A DNA stretch of 46,938 nt from positions 4,714 through 51,651 of the forward strand of contig DAEV01000012.1 in NCBI GenBank assembly GCA_002509495.1, read 5' to 3'. Both the position numbers and the translations under genes were made by a program. Below, piece by piece: positions 16,541 to 25,366 of this stretch. Position 1 is the first letter of the stretch. Each line of letters opens with the position of its first letter. Source of the stretch: Methanolinea sp. UBA473 (GTDB lineage Archaea; Halobacteriota; Methanomicrobia; Methanomicrobiales; Methanospirillaceae). The notes beneath the pieces are model-generated. The model was not told the DNA's origin, did no database searches, and worked only from the letters and a program-made list of their open reading frames with translations.

Positions 16541-18358
16541 ATGGGCGAGAAACGGCAGCTCCTGGTCCTTGTGATCCTGGCCCTGGCGCTCGGAGCTGTG
16601 GCAATAGGGATTGGCATGGCCATCCCCTTACTCCTGGAAGGGGACCTGGTCATTACCCGCTACCAGGCGACGCTCCAGCCGGACGGAACCTTCACGGAGG
16701 TCTATACCTACGAGGTGAAGACCGGGGGAGTATACAGGATGCTGTACCGGTACTGGACCGACCCCCTCTCCCCAGAAGGCCTGGACGTCCCGTATATCGA
16801 GTTCAAGGATATGGAGGTCCCGGTCGGCACAACGGGATACCTGAAAGATTCCGCCGGCCGGGTGATCCTTGAACCCGGAGCCGATTCCTCCCATGCCGGG
16901 TTTATCCAGAGCATGGCGGAGAACAACGAGGTCGGGATCTACAATCCCGGATATTTCCCGTCCGGCACCTATACGGTCAAATACTCTTACACTCTCCACC
17001 CGCCGATCGAATATGACAGCGAGATTGCCCACCTGAACCTGAGGCTCGTGGACAAGCACATTCCCTATCGTTCGCTGGAGATCCTGGTCCCTTCCTCCCT
17101 CACCGGGGAGGTTTTCCCACATCCCCCCGGACTCGTTGTGGAACGATCGGGAGACCGGGTGAAGATTACCGGAAGTCTTGCGGCCGACGAGGTCATGGGG
17201 ATCGAGATGCTCGTCCCCCTGGATGCTGTTTCCGGTCTCCAGGGATTCCCGTCCGTTGTCCAGGATGTCCGGGATACCACCGTGTCGGCCAATCCATGGT
17301 TCAATATCCTGCCCCTTTACCTGGCAGGAGTACTTTATTCCCTTGGGCTTGTCATGGTCTTCCTGACACCCTTCCTCTTCCTTGCAATCTATCACTATTA
17401 CGGGAGAGAACGGCAGTTTACCGTCCCAGAATACCTGAGTTTCACACCCCACCCTGAAATGAAGCCCTGGGCGGTGAACCTCTTATTCAAGGGAGATGCG
17501 ATCGATTTCGACCAGGACGGCTACTATGCCACCCTCCTCGATCTCCACCGGCGGAACCTCATCACGATCCGGGAGAAACCTGATGGGAAGGGAGTCACCG
17601 TCACCCGCAACCAGGGGGATACCGACGATTCCTACGAACAGAAGGTACTCTCGTTTCTGGGGGATGTCGGAAAGGAAGGGACCGTGGACTCTGAAGACCT
17701 CCAGGCCCTGGCGGCCGAGGCAAAAAGCGACAGGACAGCCGAGGCCAGGATCCTGAAGTACCAGCGGGAGCTGGCCGGTGTGACGCGCAAATCAGACCCG
17801 AGACTGATTGCCCGGTACGTCGTGGATGGAAGGGACCACATCATCCCCCTCCTCCTGGCTGCTGTGGCGCTCTGTATTGTGACCGTCATGGCCCTGATCA
17901 TCTCGCCGTCGCTCTCCTCCATTCTCGGCCCTGCAATTATCTTCTGGGTGGGAATGCTGGTTCAGTCAGGCGCAGCCTGGGCGTTCCCTTCCACGCTGTT
18001 CGGCCACTGGAAGGAGGATAAGTATCAGGAAAAGATGCAATGGGATTCGTTTGCCAGGTTCCTCTCCGATCTGGCCCGGATTAAACAGTACACCCCACAG
18101 GACATCTCCATGTGGGGAGAATGGCTTGTGTTCGGTACCGCCCTCGGGGTGGGCCAGAAAGTCGAACATGCCATGAAGGAACTGGATATCTCCCTCCCGG
18201 ATGCGGGATTCCCGGCTGCCATGGGGATCCGCACGGCGTTTGTCCCAATCCTCGCCTTCACTGCCCCCTCGCGTGGTGGAGGGGGCGGAGGTGGATTCGG
18301 CGGAGGATCCTTTGGAGGCGGGGGAGGATTCGGCGGTGGCGGAGTGGGAGGACGATGA
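16541..18358 (+). CDS. DUF2207 family membrane protein with glycine-rich C-terminus
   Basis: A 605-residue protein with an N-terminal TM (about 8-30), a large DUF2207 beta-rich domain on the outside (about 35-255), a TM near 275-300, a cytosolic stretch (FTPHPEMKPWAVNLLFKGDA onward), two TMs at about 445-500, and a C-terminal tail of alternating glycine, serine and phenylalanine runs as in YciQ/TPM-associated proteins. The ATG at 16541 is chosen because GAGGAG lies just upstream (16527-16532); a longer frame from 16487 would overlap lemA. Function unknown; the conserved LemA pairing suggests a shared membrane complex. Confidence 0.88.
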   Translation: MGEKRQLLVLVILALALGAVAIGIGMAIPLLLEGDLVITRYQATLQPDGTFTEVYTYEVKTGGVYRMLYRYWTDPLSPEGLDVPYIEFKDMEVPVGTTGYLKDSAGRVILEPGADSSHAGFIQSMAENNEVGIYNPGYFPSGTYTVKYSYTLHPPIEYDSEIAHLNLRLVDKHIPYRSLEILVPSSLTGEVFPHPPGLVVERSGDRVKITGSLAADEVMGIEMLVPLDAVSGLQGFPSVVQDVRDTTVSANPWFNILPLYLAGVLYSLGLVMVFLTPFLFLAIYHYYGRERQFTVPEYLSFTPHPEMKPWAVNLLFKGDAIDFDQDGYYATLLDLHRRNLITIREKPDGKGVTVTRNQGDTDDSYEQKVLSFLGDVGKEGTVDSEDLQALAAEAKSDRTAEARILKYQRELAGVTRKSDPRLIARYVVDGRDHIIPLLLAAVALCIVTVMALIISPSLSSILGPAIIFWVGMLVQSGAAWAFPSTLFGHWKEDKYQEKMQWDSFARFLSDLARIKQYTPQDISMWGEWLVFGTALGVGQKVEHAMKELDISLPDAGFPAAMGIRTAFVPILAFTAPSRGGGGGGGFGGGSFGGGGGFGGGGVGGR

Positions 18359-18409
18359 TGCCCGCTATCTGTGGGCGGGGGAATATCAAGGACGGTGCAG
18401 GATCCGGAT

Positions 18410-18868
18410 ATGCAGTACGCTGAGGGGAAACCGGGAAGGATCTTCCTTCTCCGAATCGATCGTGGTGAGGACCTCCTGGTGGAGATCGAAAAATTTTCGA
18501 GAGAAAAGGAGATCCGCTGTGCAACCATCCAGATCCTTGGAGCCCTCCTGGAAGGGAACCTTGTTACAGGTCCTGAGGATCCCGTTCTGCCCCCCGTTCC
18601 ACATTTCGAGGAAGTAACCGGGGGATGGGATATCCTCGGCATCGCATCGCTCTTCTGGGGCGGGGACGGTCCTCATATTCACCTCCATACGGCGATGGGC
18701 AGGGGAAAACAGGCGCTGACGGGATGCCTGCGAGAACGCGGGGAGGTGTATCTCGTCATGGAAGCGGTCATCACCGAGATCCTGGGAATCGATGCACGCA
18801 TAGTCCATGATCCCGGGACGGGCCTCTCTCTTCCCAGGTTCGGACCCGGCCAATCCGGACTGAAATGA
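18410..18868 (+). CDS. PCC/DUF296-domain protein (PPC-like putative DNA-binding)
   Basis: About 152 residues from the ATG at 18410 (MQYAEGKPGRIFLLRIDRGE). A start at the GTG at 18371 is also open but lacks support. It matches the PPC/DUF296 fold: GRIFLLRIDRGEDLL, FSREKEIRCATIQILGAL, GGDGPHIHLHTAMGRG and TEILG near the end. The paired histidines in PHIHLH are the conserved metal-binding site of the family. Prokaryotic members form trimers and some are putative DNA-binding proteins, though the role is not settled. It lies between the LemA pair and ygiQ. Confidence 0.85.
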   Translation: MQYAEGKPGRIFLLRIDRGEDLLVEIEKFSREKEIRCATIQILGALLEGNLVTGPEDPVLPPVPHFEEVTGGWDILGIASLFWGGDGPHIHLHTAMGRGKQALTGCLRERGEVYLVMEAVITEILGIDARIVHDPGTGLSLPRFGPGQSGLK

Positions 18869-18879
18869 TCCCGGTACTG

Positions 18880-18906
18880 TTCCACGGTATGCCCGGATAC
18901 CGGGAA
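18880..18906. repeat. Imperfect hairpin between the PCC gene and the YgiQ gene
   Basis: CGGTAT (18885-18890) pairs with ATACCG (18897-18902) around GCCCGG. The stem extends outward through TTCC and GGAA with one bulged base. It begins 12 bases after the PCC stop codon and ends 20 bases before the ygiQ start, so it may be a terminator or processing element. No T-tract follows. Confidence 0.3.
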
Positions 18907-18926
18907 CGGGGCCGGCAGGTGTTTCA

Positions 18927-20783
18927 ATGGTTCTGAAACAGCCGCGGTTCCTCCCGGTTACTCCCGAAGAGGGGAAGAATCTCGGGATCGACCAGTTCGA
19001 TATCATCCTGGTGAGTGGAGACGCGTACGTGGATCACCCCTCTTTTTCCACCGCCCTGCTCGGCCGGGTGCTCTGGGACGCCGGCTATACTGTGGGGGTG
19101 GTCGACCAGCCCGACTGGAGAGGGAGGGAGGACTTCTGCCGTTTCGGTGCACCGCGCCTCTTCTTTGCTGTCTGCCCGGGCAACTGCGACTCCATGGTGA
19201 ACCATTATACCGCCGCCCGGAAGCCTCGCTCGGATGACCTCTATTCCCCCGGAGGGATCCGAAAAAGACCCGATCGCGCTGCCCTGGTGTATACCGACAA
19301 GATCCATGCACTCTTCCCGGATGTCCCCCTCGTTCTGGGAGGCATCGAAGCCTCGCTCCGTCGCTTTGCCCATTATGATTACTGGGCCGATCGTGTCCGC
19401 CAGGCCATTCTTGCCGATTCGCCTGCCGATCTGCTGGTCTTCGGGATGGGGGAGCTCCAGCTCCTTGAGATCGCACGCGGGCTCTCCAGGGGAATCCCGG
19501 TTGAGGAGTTCGGGAGAATACCCGGGACATCGGTCCGGATGAGCGTGTCGGAATATTCCGAACTGGAGGATCCGGGATACGTGGAGATCCCCTCCTTTTC
19601 CGAGGTCTCCACCGATAAAGTCGCCTATGCAAAGGCATTCTCCCTCCACTACAGGGAGCAGGACCCTATCCGGGGGCATCCCGTGGTGCAGCCGCACCCT
19701 AAGACCGTGATCCTGCAGAATCCCCCTGCAAGGCCCCTCACCACACAGGAGCTGGACGGGCTGTACGAGCTTCCCTATTCGCGAAAAGCACATCCGGGAT
19801 ATAATAAACCAGTCCCTGCCCTCGAGACCGTCAGGTGTTCGCTCACGAGTCACCGCGGGTGTTTTGGGGGCTGTTCATTCTGTGCCCTGACCCATCACCA
19901 GGGGCGGATCATCCAGAACCGGAGCATCGGATCCCTTGTACGGGAAGCGGAACGTCTTGCGGCGATGCCCGGGTTCAAGGGGGTGATCAGTGACGTGGGA
20001 GGGCCGACTGCCAATATGTATGGGATGAACTGCCCGCAATGGGCCTCACGGGGGACCTGCCCGGACAGGAACTGCAACCCTGACTGCCCCGGCCTCCACG
20101 TTTCCCATTCCGCGCAGATGGAACTCCTCAGGAGGCTCCGGGAGGTACCTGGAGTTCGCTGGGTGTTCATAGGCTCCGGCCTCCGGTACGATCTCCTGCT
20201 GGCCGATCCCATGGATTACCTCCCGGAACTCTGCCAGTTCCACGTCTCCGGGCACCTGAAAATAGCCCCGGAGCACATCGTCCCCCATGTCACCTCCCGC
20301 ATGGGAAAGCCCGGCCTGCCTGTGTTGGAGGATTTTTTAAAAAGGTTCGAGGGGCTGCAGAAGGGAAAAAAGAAACGGCAGTATGTTCTTCCGTACCTGA
20401 TGTCCGGCCATCCGGGCTGTACGATTAGGGATATGATCATCCTCGCCGAATACCTGCGGGATCAGAAGCTCTATACCGAACAGGTGCAGGACTTCACACC
20501 CACCCCTATGACCGCATCCACGTGCATGTACTACACGGGACTTGACCCCTTCACGATGGAGCCGGTTCACGTGCCGAAGGGGAGGGAAAAAACCATCCAG
20601 CGTGCGCTGCTCCAGTACCGGGATCCAGGGAAACGATCCCTGATAGAGGAAGGCCTGGTACTCTCGGATCGGAGAGATCTCATCGGATATGGATCCCGCT
20701 GCCTCATTCCGCCACGGGAAGGGGGGGACGGATCTTCCAAAGAGAAGGAGAGAAGAACCTGGAAACAAAAAAAAACTGATTAA
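18927..20783 (+). CDS. YgiQ family radical SAM protein
   Basis: A 618-residue protein of the YgiQ family, close to the usual size. The N-terminal region includes DIILVSGDAYVDHPSF and the B12-binding-like part VLWDAGYTVGVVDQPDW. The radical SAM cysteines are C312, C316 and C319 in HRGCFGGCSFC. LKIAPEHIVPHV and QDFTPTPMTASTCMYYTG are further family signatures. It binds a 4Fe-4S cluster and SAM; the substrate is not known. AGGTG lies shortly before the ATG at 18927. The stop codon shares the TTAA at 20780-20783 with the stop of the opposing gene. Confidence 0.93.
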   Translation: MVLKQPRFLPVTPEEGKNLGIDQFDIILVSGDAYVDHPSFSTALLGRVLWDAGYTVGVVDQPDWRGREDFCRFGAPRLFFAVCPGNCDSMVNHYTAARKPRSDDLYSPGGIRKRPDRAALVYTDKIHALFPDVPLVLGGIEASLRRFAHYDYWADRVRQAILADSPADLLVFGMGELQLLEIARGLSRGIPVEEFGRIPGTSVRMSVSEYSELEDPGYVEIPSFSEVSTDKVAYAKAFSLHYREQDPIRGHPVVQPHPKTVILQNPPARPLTTQELDGLYELPYSRKAHPGYNKPVPALETVRCSLTSHRGCFGGCSFCALTHHQGRIIQNRSIGSLVREAERLAAMPGFKGVISDVGGPTANMYGMNCPQWASRGTCPDRNCNPDCPGLHVSHSAQMELLRRLREVPGVRWVFIGSGLRYDLLLADPMDYLPELCQFHVSGHLKIAPEHIVPHVTSRMGKPGLPVLEDFLKRFEGLQKGKKKRQYVLPYLMSGHPGCTIRDMIILAEYLRDQKLYTEQVQDFTPTPMTASTCMYYTGLDPFTMEPVHVPKGREKTIQRALLQYRDPGKRSLIEEGLVLSDRRDLIGYGSRCLIPPREGGDGSSKEKERRTWKQKKTD

Positions 20784-21232
20784 TGGGGGTGATCCGGGAT
20801 ATCCACTCCGGGGGTGTCGCAGGGAAGGCACCGTGCAAGTTTCTCATCGATAATCCGGTAAGCGTTCGCCAGGACCGAGGAGTTGGAGATGAGACCTGTG
20901 ATGAGGATCACCTCAAGGATCTCCTCCCTGCAGGCGCCTTTTTTCAATGCGGCCTGCATGTGGTAACTCGTGCAGTGCTGGCAGCGGAGGGCGGCACCCA
21001 CGGCCATGCTGATCAGCTCGACATACTTCGGATCCAGCGAACTGGTCTGGGTCACTGCACCTTTGTAGAGCAGGTGGGAGATGAGAACCTCCGGCCGTTC
21101 CGCCATGCGTTTGAAGATGAGGGGGGCCCGCCCGTACTCTTCCTCTATCCTCTTCATCCAAAGGTCTGCAGTCTCGTCTCCCCCCTGCTCGAGGATCTCT
21201 CGCAGGGTCTCTTCGAAATATTCAAGTTCGTT
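20780..21232 (-). CDS. Carboxymuconolactone decarboxylase/AhpD-like protein
   Basis: About 150 residues, all helical, of the CMD/AhpD family. The redox motif is CQHC followed by a histidine three residues later (CQHCTSYH), the AhpD-type peroxidase-reductase or alkylhydroperoxidase signature. DPKYVELISMAVGAALRC is the typical lead-in. I prefer the ATG at 21232, with GGGTG upstream, over the GTG at 21247. It may have a thiol-dependent antioxidant role. It converges on ygiQ with fully overlapping stop codons and has about 250 bases upstream to the divergent META-domain gene. Confidence 0.88.
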   Translation of the reverse strand, partial: NELEYFEETLREILEQGGDETADLWMKRIEEEYGRAPLIFKRMAERPEVLISHLLYKGAVTQTSSLDPKYVELISMAVGAALRCQHCTSYHMQAALKKGACREEILEVILITGLISNSSVLANAYRIIDEKLARCLPCDTPGVDIPDHPH

Positions 21233-21466
21233 CATGGGTATTTTCACCCGGAATAGACAGTCTCCTGGCGTTCACGATTTCGTTATCATTGTTCAAGGAT
21301 TTGAATGGCTCCGCCATTTCATTCTCCCTTGTTGCACGTGTCATGCAGGGAATGTGGTTTGTACCTATCCTATCCGCGCACGTATTAGGATGTCCATCCG
21401 ATGACTGTAAATTTTTTCGCAGTGTACATCAGGCTTTTATTCTCCAATCCTCCAACCTGTAGTGAG

Positions 21467-21484
21467 TCTCCCGGAATCGGGAGA
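21467..21484 (+). repeat. Short perfect hairpin in the leader of the META-domain gene
   Basis: TCTCCCG and CGGGAGA pair perfectly around a GAAT loop, 13 bases before the ATG at 21498 and just ahead of the CCAGGAG ribosome-binding region. A TATA-like GCTTTTATTC near 21433 would place the hairpin within the transcript. It could modulate translation initiation. Confidence 0.35.
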
Positions 21485-21497
21485 ACCAGGAGTAAAT

Positions 21498-23054
21498 ATG
21501 TCATACTGGAGTTCTTTTATCCGCTCCACATGCGCAATCCTCGTCGTCTGCCTCCTGCTGGGGACGATGGGGGCCGTCATGGCGGCACCGTCTGAATACA
21601 AAACCGCCGTTAAGAGCAGCACCAGGATTACGACCTTTTCCCACGACATCCGGGACTTTTGCCCCCACGCTCCGGTCCTCTGGAACGGGGAAATTGTTGG
21701 GACCTCCGGCAGGAGCTTCGCAACGTTCCCCACAACCGGCACCCTCCCACTTCATCCTCAAACAGACAAGCTGAATGTGACCGGGATCGATCGCACCCTG
21801 ACATTCGACTCGTTCCGTGAGCATCTGAGTCCATCCTCCGGGACTTCCGGGAAGTCGATGGTCTCGGGGAACGGAACTGTCGTCTATGTGGATCTTGCGG
21901 ACGGGTTCTACGGGATCGTGGCCGACGACGGGTCCCGTTATATCCCCGACACTCTGCCCGACTCCCTGAAGGCAGATGGAACCAGGATCGGGTTCTCGGG
22001 CATCGTATCTCCCCCGGAGCCCAACATCCGGATGTGGGGCTCTCCCCTGCACGTACTCAGGATTGTTCCCCTTGAGGACCGGTTTACGATGGGTGGAACG
22101 GTCCAATACATCGATCTGGAAGGAGGATTCTACGGGATCGTGGCCGACGACGGGAGTCATTATCTTCCCATGAACCTGCCCGAGGAATACAAGGAGGACA
22201 ACCTTCACGTGGTCTTCACCGCCCGGGAGATGGAGGATATCAATACGATTTACATGTGGGGTATTGTAGTGCAGATCCTCTCCATCCAGGTGTCAGGAGA
22301 GGCGCAGCATGCGGATCCTTCCGATCTTTCCGGATCGTGGACCCTGATCCGGTACCTTCACGATGGCATCGTGACCGATAGGATCCCCGGGACTACCATC
22401 ACTGCAGAGTTCGGGGATGATGGGACAGTGAACGGAAGATCCGGATGCAACCTGTATTTCGCAGACTACGTGGCGTCCGGCAACGCCCTGTCCATCGGGA
22501 GCGTAGGATCCACCGAGATGTACTGCTACCAGCCGGAAGGGACGATGGAGCAGGAAGCAGCATATCTCGGCCTGCTCGTGGATGCGGTGTCGTTTAAGAT
22601 CGAGGACGGGGAATTGGTCCTCATGGACGAGGATGGACGCGGGATCCTCTGGTTCGCACCGGGTACACCGGGCGACATCGAAGAAAGAATGTCGCTTGTC
22701 GGGTTCAGCAGGACTGGTGGCTTTGCGGGATTCCACGATCACCTTGTCATCTATCCGGATGGAAGTGCAAGCCTCACCCGCAAGGAGTATGCCACAGGGT
22801 TTACCCTCACGTCGGAGGAGCTTCTGGAGCTACGAGGTCTTCTGACTGATTCAGGGTTCTCATCGCTGGACCTCGAATACAGGGCCGTAAACAGCGGTGC
22901 AGACCTGTTCACGTACGAGATCACGTATGATGGGAGAACCGTCCTGGCCGAAGAGACCGCGGTCCCTGAACACCTTATCCCGGTCATCGATGTACTCTCG
23001 CGGCTCGTACAGGAGAATGCCCCCGACGATGTCATGATCCCCCTCGATTCCTGA
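21498..23054 (+). CDS. Exported protein with META domain and emfourin-like C-terminus
   Basis: About 518 residues from the ATG at 21498, preceded by CCAGGAG. Signal peptide at about 1-30 (SFIRSTCAILVVCLLLGTMG, cleavage near MAA). Two related repeats follow (DLADGFYGIVADDGSRYIP and DLEGGFYGIVADDGSHYLP, each ending in MWG). Then comes a META/HslJ domain (SGSWTLIRYLHDG, GRSGCNLYFADY). The C-terminal segment starts FSRTGGFAGFHDHLVIYPDG, resembling the emfourin-type protease-inhibitor domain. It is exported by prediction. META domains occur in HslJ-type envelope proteins and emfourin inhibits thermolysin-like proteases, so an envelope stress or inhibitor role is plausible but inferred. Confidence 0.8.
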   Translation: MSYWSSFIRSTCAILVVCLLLGTMGAVMAAPSEYKTAVKSSTRITTFSHDIRDFCPHAPVLWNGEIVGTSGRSFATFPTTGTLPLHPQTDKLNVTGIDRTLTFDSFREHLSPSSGTSGKSMVSGNGTVVYVDLADGFYGIVADDGSRYIPDTLPDSLKADGTRIGFSGIVSPPEPNIRMWGSPLHVLRIVPLEDRFTMGGTVQYIDLEGGFYGIVADDGSHYLPMNLPEEYKEDNLHVVFTAREMEDINTIYMWGIVVQILSIQVSGEAQHADPSDLSGSWTLIRYLHDGIVTDRIPGTTITAEFGDDGTVNGRSGCNLYFADYVASGNALSIGSVGSTEMYCYQPEGTMEQEAAYLGLLVDAVSFKIEDGELVLMDEDGRGILWFAPGTPGDIEERMSLVGFSRTGGFAGFHDHLVIYPDGSASLTRKEYATGFTLTSEELLELRGLLTDSGFSSLDLEYRAVNSGADLFTYEITYDGRTVLAEETAVPEHLIPVIDVLSRLVQENAPDDVMIPLDS

Positions 23055-23172
23055 TCCGGAAGGGGGGCTTTGCTCCCCCGCATCCCCTGGTCACCAGATT
23101 GTGGCCTGTTTCTTTTGTAAGGTACTTCGGGTCATCCGGTCCTTCCACGTCCATTCCGGTTTGCTGGGAATG

Positions 23173-23180
23173 ATTTATTA
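23173..23180 (+). promoter_or_regulatory. TATA-like element of the FxLYD lipoprotein gene
   Basis: ATTTATTA lies about 62 bases before the ATG at 23239. This predicts a leader of roughly 37 bases containing the purine-rich GAGAGGAAGAGAG sequence that precedes the start codon. Confidence 0.35.
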
Positions 23181-23238
23181 TCGGGCACATCCAGTCAATC
23201 CTAACGCATTTCATGGAAATGCTGAGAGGAAGAGAGTA

Positions 23239-23778
23239 ATGTTTCGAACGGTATCCGTGGTTTCCCTGATTGCCCTCCTTTGCGTACTTATTGCCCTCTC
23301 CGGTTGTATTTCTCCGGAGAATCTGGAGGGGGTGACCGGCGGACCCTCCGTTACGGAGAGTCCCACCCCCGGGTCCACGGATGGCGGTCCTGCGGGCGAA
23401 CAGTCTACGGACCAGACGGTCAAGGACATCGTCGTTCCGATTGCTACACCCCAGTCGGGATATGTGGAAACGCCCTACGGATATGTCGCGTACACTGGTA
23501 TGAAAACGGCCCCGCGTCTGGTGGTTCAGGATATCAAGGCCGAAACAAACGATCTTGGGGAGAAGTACATCACAGGAAGGATCAAGAATGAAGGAAGCTC
23601 CAGGATCGACCATATCACCCTCACGGTCAACCTCTATAACTCCAATGGGAATCTCCTCGGGAATGCAGTATCCAGTGCTCATTACCTCGGACCGGGAAAG
23701 GTATGGAGATTCACGACCGGGACCTTCCCGTCCAAAGAATTCAGTTTTTTTGAGGTTGCCGAGATATTCGTAGCCTGA
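23239..23778 (+). CDS. Lipoprotein with FxLYD-like domain
   Basis: About 179 residues from the ATG at 23239; the open frame extends further upstream, but a signal peptide and the purine-rich GAGAGGAAGAGAG favour this start. The N-terminus has a hydrophobic segment ending in a lipobox-like LSGC, so the protein is probably a lipid-anchored envelope protein. A serine/threonine/proline/glycine linker (about 28-60) leads to a C-terminal beta domain with DLGEKYITGRIKNEGSSRID and LTVNLYNSNGNLLG, the FxLYD pattern found in secreted archaeal proteins. Function unknown. Confidence 0.78.
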   Translation: MFRTVSVVSLIALLCVLIALSGCISPENLEGVTGGPSVTESPTPGSTDGGPAGEQSTDQTVKDIVVPIATPQSGYVETPYGYVAYTGMKTAPRLVVQDIKAETNDLGEKYITGRIKNEGSSRIDHITLTVNLYNSNGNLLGNAVSSAHYLGPGKVWRFTTGTFPSKEFSFFEVAEIFVA

Positions 23779-23849
23779 GGGGTTTCCTCCCTTCAGCCAA
23801 CATGGCCTCTCTGGGGTTATCCTCCTGCGGTTGGAGGGAACCTGTGGTA

Positions 23850-24788
23850 TCAGATGAAGACATTTGTCTCGGAGAATGGTTTAACCCTGATCAGGATATA
23901 GTCCCTCATCCTCGATGGGCGTATGTCCGCAACGTCCCCGATGGTGGTGCCCCCTTCGATCTCGGTCTTTTTCAGGACGATGGCGAACGTATCGTAAGGG
24001 AGCTTGACACGAAGACCCGTCATCTGGACCGTGACGGGTGTCGGGGAGAGCACGTCGTGGATGGCATCCACTTTCTCGTTGACCACGTTCATCAGCCTTG
24101 CGGGGGAGACGGAGAGGGGGTCCTTTGCCAGTTCCACTCTCCTCCTGTCGAGGACCGCCGTGATTACCTCGATAATCTCGTCCAGCCTGGACAACTCCTC
24201 AGACTCTTTCGTCCTGTGCATGAACCGGCCGATGCTCCCGACGTATCCCTCTACCGGGGGATCGATGAGACTTTTTAACACCTCGGTGGAAGGACCTCCG
24301 CAAAGGACGATAGGGACAGTGATCCCCCTCCTTAACACGGGAAATTTGTGAGCGATGCATGCCTCGAAATCTCCCAGCAGGTACACCGCAAGGTCGTGCT
24401 CGTTGATCACATCCCGCTCTTCATCGTTTAACTGGGCGATGCGCTTTCCAAATCCCCTTGCCAGTCCTACCATGTTCGTCTTGGCCCCGTTGCGGCGGAT
24501 ATACTCTGCCGTGTCGCAGGAGGCATGAGGCAGGTGGTGGATCTCGAGGCTCGGGCTGACGACCGCGATCTCGGTCCCTACCAGGGGGGAGGCGAAGATC
24601 TCGCCCGTGAGTGGTTTCCCGATCCGCCTGATCAACTCGATGTCGTCTTTCGGAACAAGGGCCTGCAGCACCACTTCCTGGGCAATCACGTGTTTCTGGA
24701 TAATATATCCGCCGAGGTCTTCGATCAGGTCCATGATCTCGTCATGGCGGTAGATACCCCCCTTGTAGGTCACGGGAACAAGGATCAC
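23850..24788 (-). CDS. mmp7: Methanogenesis marker protein 7
   Basis: A 312-residue protein recognised as methanogenesis marker 7 (MILVPVTYKGGIYRHDEIMD at the N-terminus, then HLPHASCDTAEYIRRNGAKT and TVPIVLCGGPSTEV). It is found only in methanogens and relatives with methyl-CoM reductase. From memory of recent work in Methanococcus, Mmp7 is a subunit of the ATP-driven MCR activation complex that also has Mmp17, Mmp3, McrC and A2 and carries nitrogenase-like iron-sulfur cofactors. Cysteines in HASC, EACI and VLCGG are candidate cluster ligands. Last gene of the operon; its ATG overlaps the mmp17 stop by 4 bases (24785-24788). Confidence 0.92.
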   Translation of the reverse strand: MILVPVTYKGGIYRHDEIMDLIEDLGGYIIQKHVIAQEVVLQALVPKDDIELIRRIGKPLTGEIFASPLVGTEIAVVSPSLEIHHLPHASCDTAEYIRRNGAKTNMVGLARGFGKRIAQLNDEERDVINEHDLAVYLLGDFEACIAHKFPVLRRGITVPIVLCGGPSTEVLKSLIDPPVEGYVGSIGRFMHRTKESEELSRLDEIIEVITAVLDRRRVELAKDPLSVSPARLMNVVNEKVDAIHDVLSPTPVTVQMTGLRVKLPYDTFAIVLKKTEIEGGTTIGDVADIRPSRMRDYILIRVKPFSETNVFI

Positions 24789-25366
24789 AGGCTCTCTCCT
24801 ATCAGTGCGAACTTTTCGCGTACCAGGTCCTCGATATTTTCAGGGAGGGTGTCTTCACTCGCGACCAGGTAGAACTTCCCGTTGCCGTAATATTGACGGC
24901 GAACTTTGAACCCTTCGGGCTGAATCACCTGCAGGGCATAGATCAGGTCCTTGTAGATTGTAGTGCTCGGATCAAACACGGGGAGATCTTCAAGTCCTTC
25001 CGATTCTTCGCTCGACAGGTTCATGATGATGGTGAACCGGTCGGGCTGTTCCACCCGATCCTTCCCGAATTTTTCCCACAGGATCTTAAGGAGAGGGGCG
25101 AGGTAGGCTTCATTTCCGATCGAGACGGTTACTTTTCCTTCCTGCTGATTCACATCCGCGAAATCCCGGAGCCGGACGATACCGGGGAGTTTCTGGGTGA
25201 CCCCGACTGCAATGAAGAGCGGTATCCGCGGATCGATGAAGAGGTGGAGTTTTTTTACTACCCTCACAAGGTTATGGTCAAGGAGAACGACATCCGCTAT
25301 CCGCAGGTAATACGACCCCCCCGCTTCTTCAGGGCATTCGACCTTGAAATACTCCACGGCCTCCAT
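24785..25366 (-). CDS. mmp17: Methanogenesis marker protein 17
   Basis: A 193-residue protein recognised as methanogenesis marker 17 (YFKVECPEEAGGSYYLRIAD at the N-terminus; VFDPSTTIYKDLIYALQVIQ and YGNGKFYLVASEDTLPE later). Known as a companion of Mmp7 in the MCR activation complex. It has a single cysteine (C10), so it is unlikely to hold a cluster alone. Its ATG (25366) abuts the stop of mmp15 (25367-25369) and its own stop overlaps the mmp7 start: classic translational coupling within the operon. Confidence 0.92.
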   Translation of the reverse strand: MEAVEYFKVECPEEAGGSYYLRIADVVLLDHNLVRVVKKLHLFIDPRIPLFIAVGVTQKLPGIVRLRDFADVNQQEGKVTVSIGNEAYLAPLLKILWEKFGKDRVEQPDRFTIIMNLSSEESEGLEDLPVFDPSTTIYKDLIYALQVIQPEGFKVRRQYYGNGKFYLVASEDTLPENIEDLVREKFALIGESL

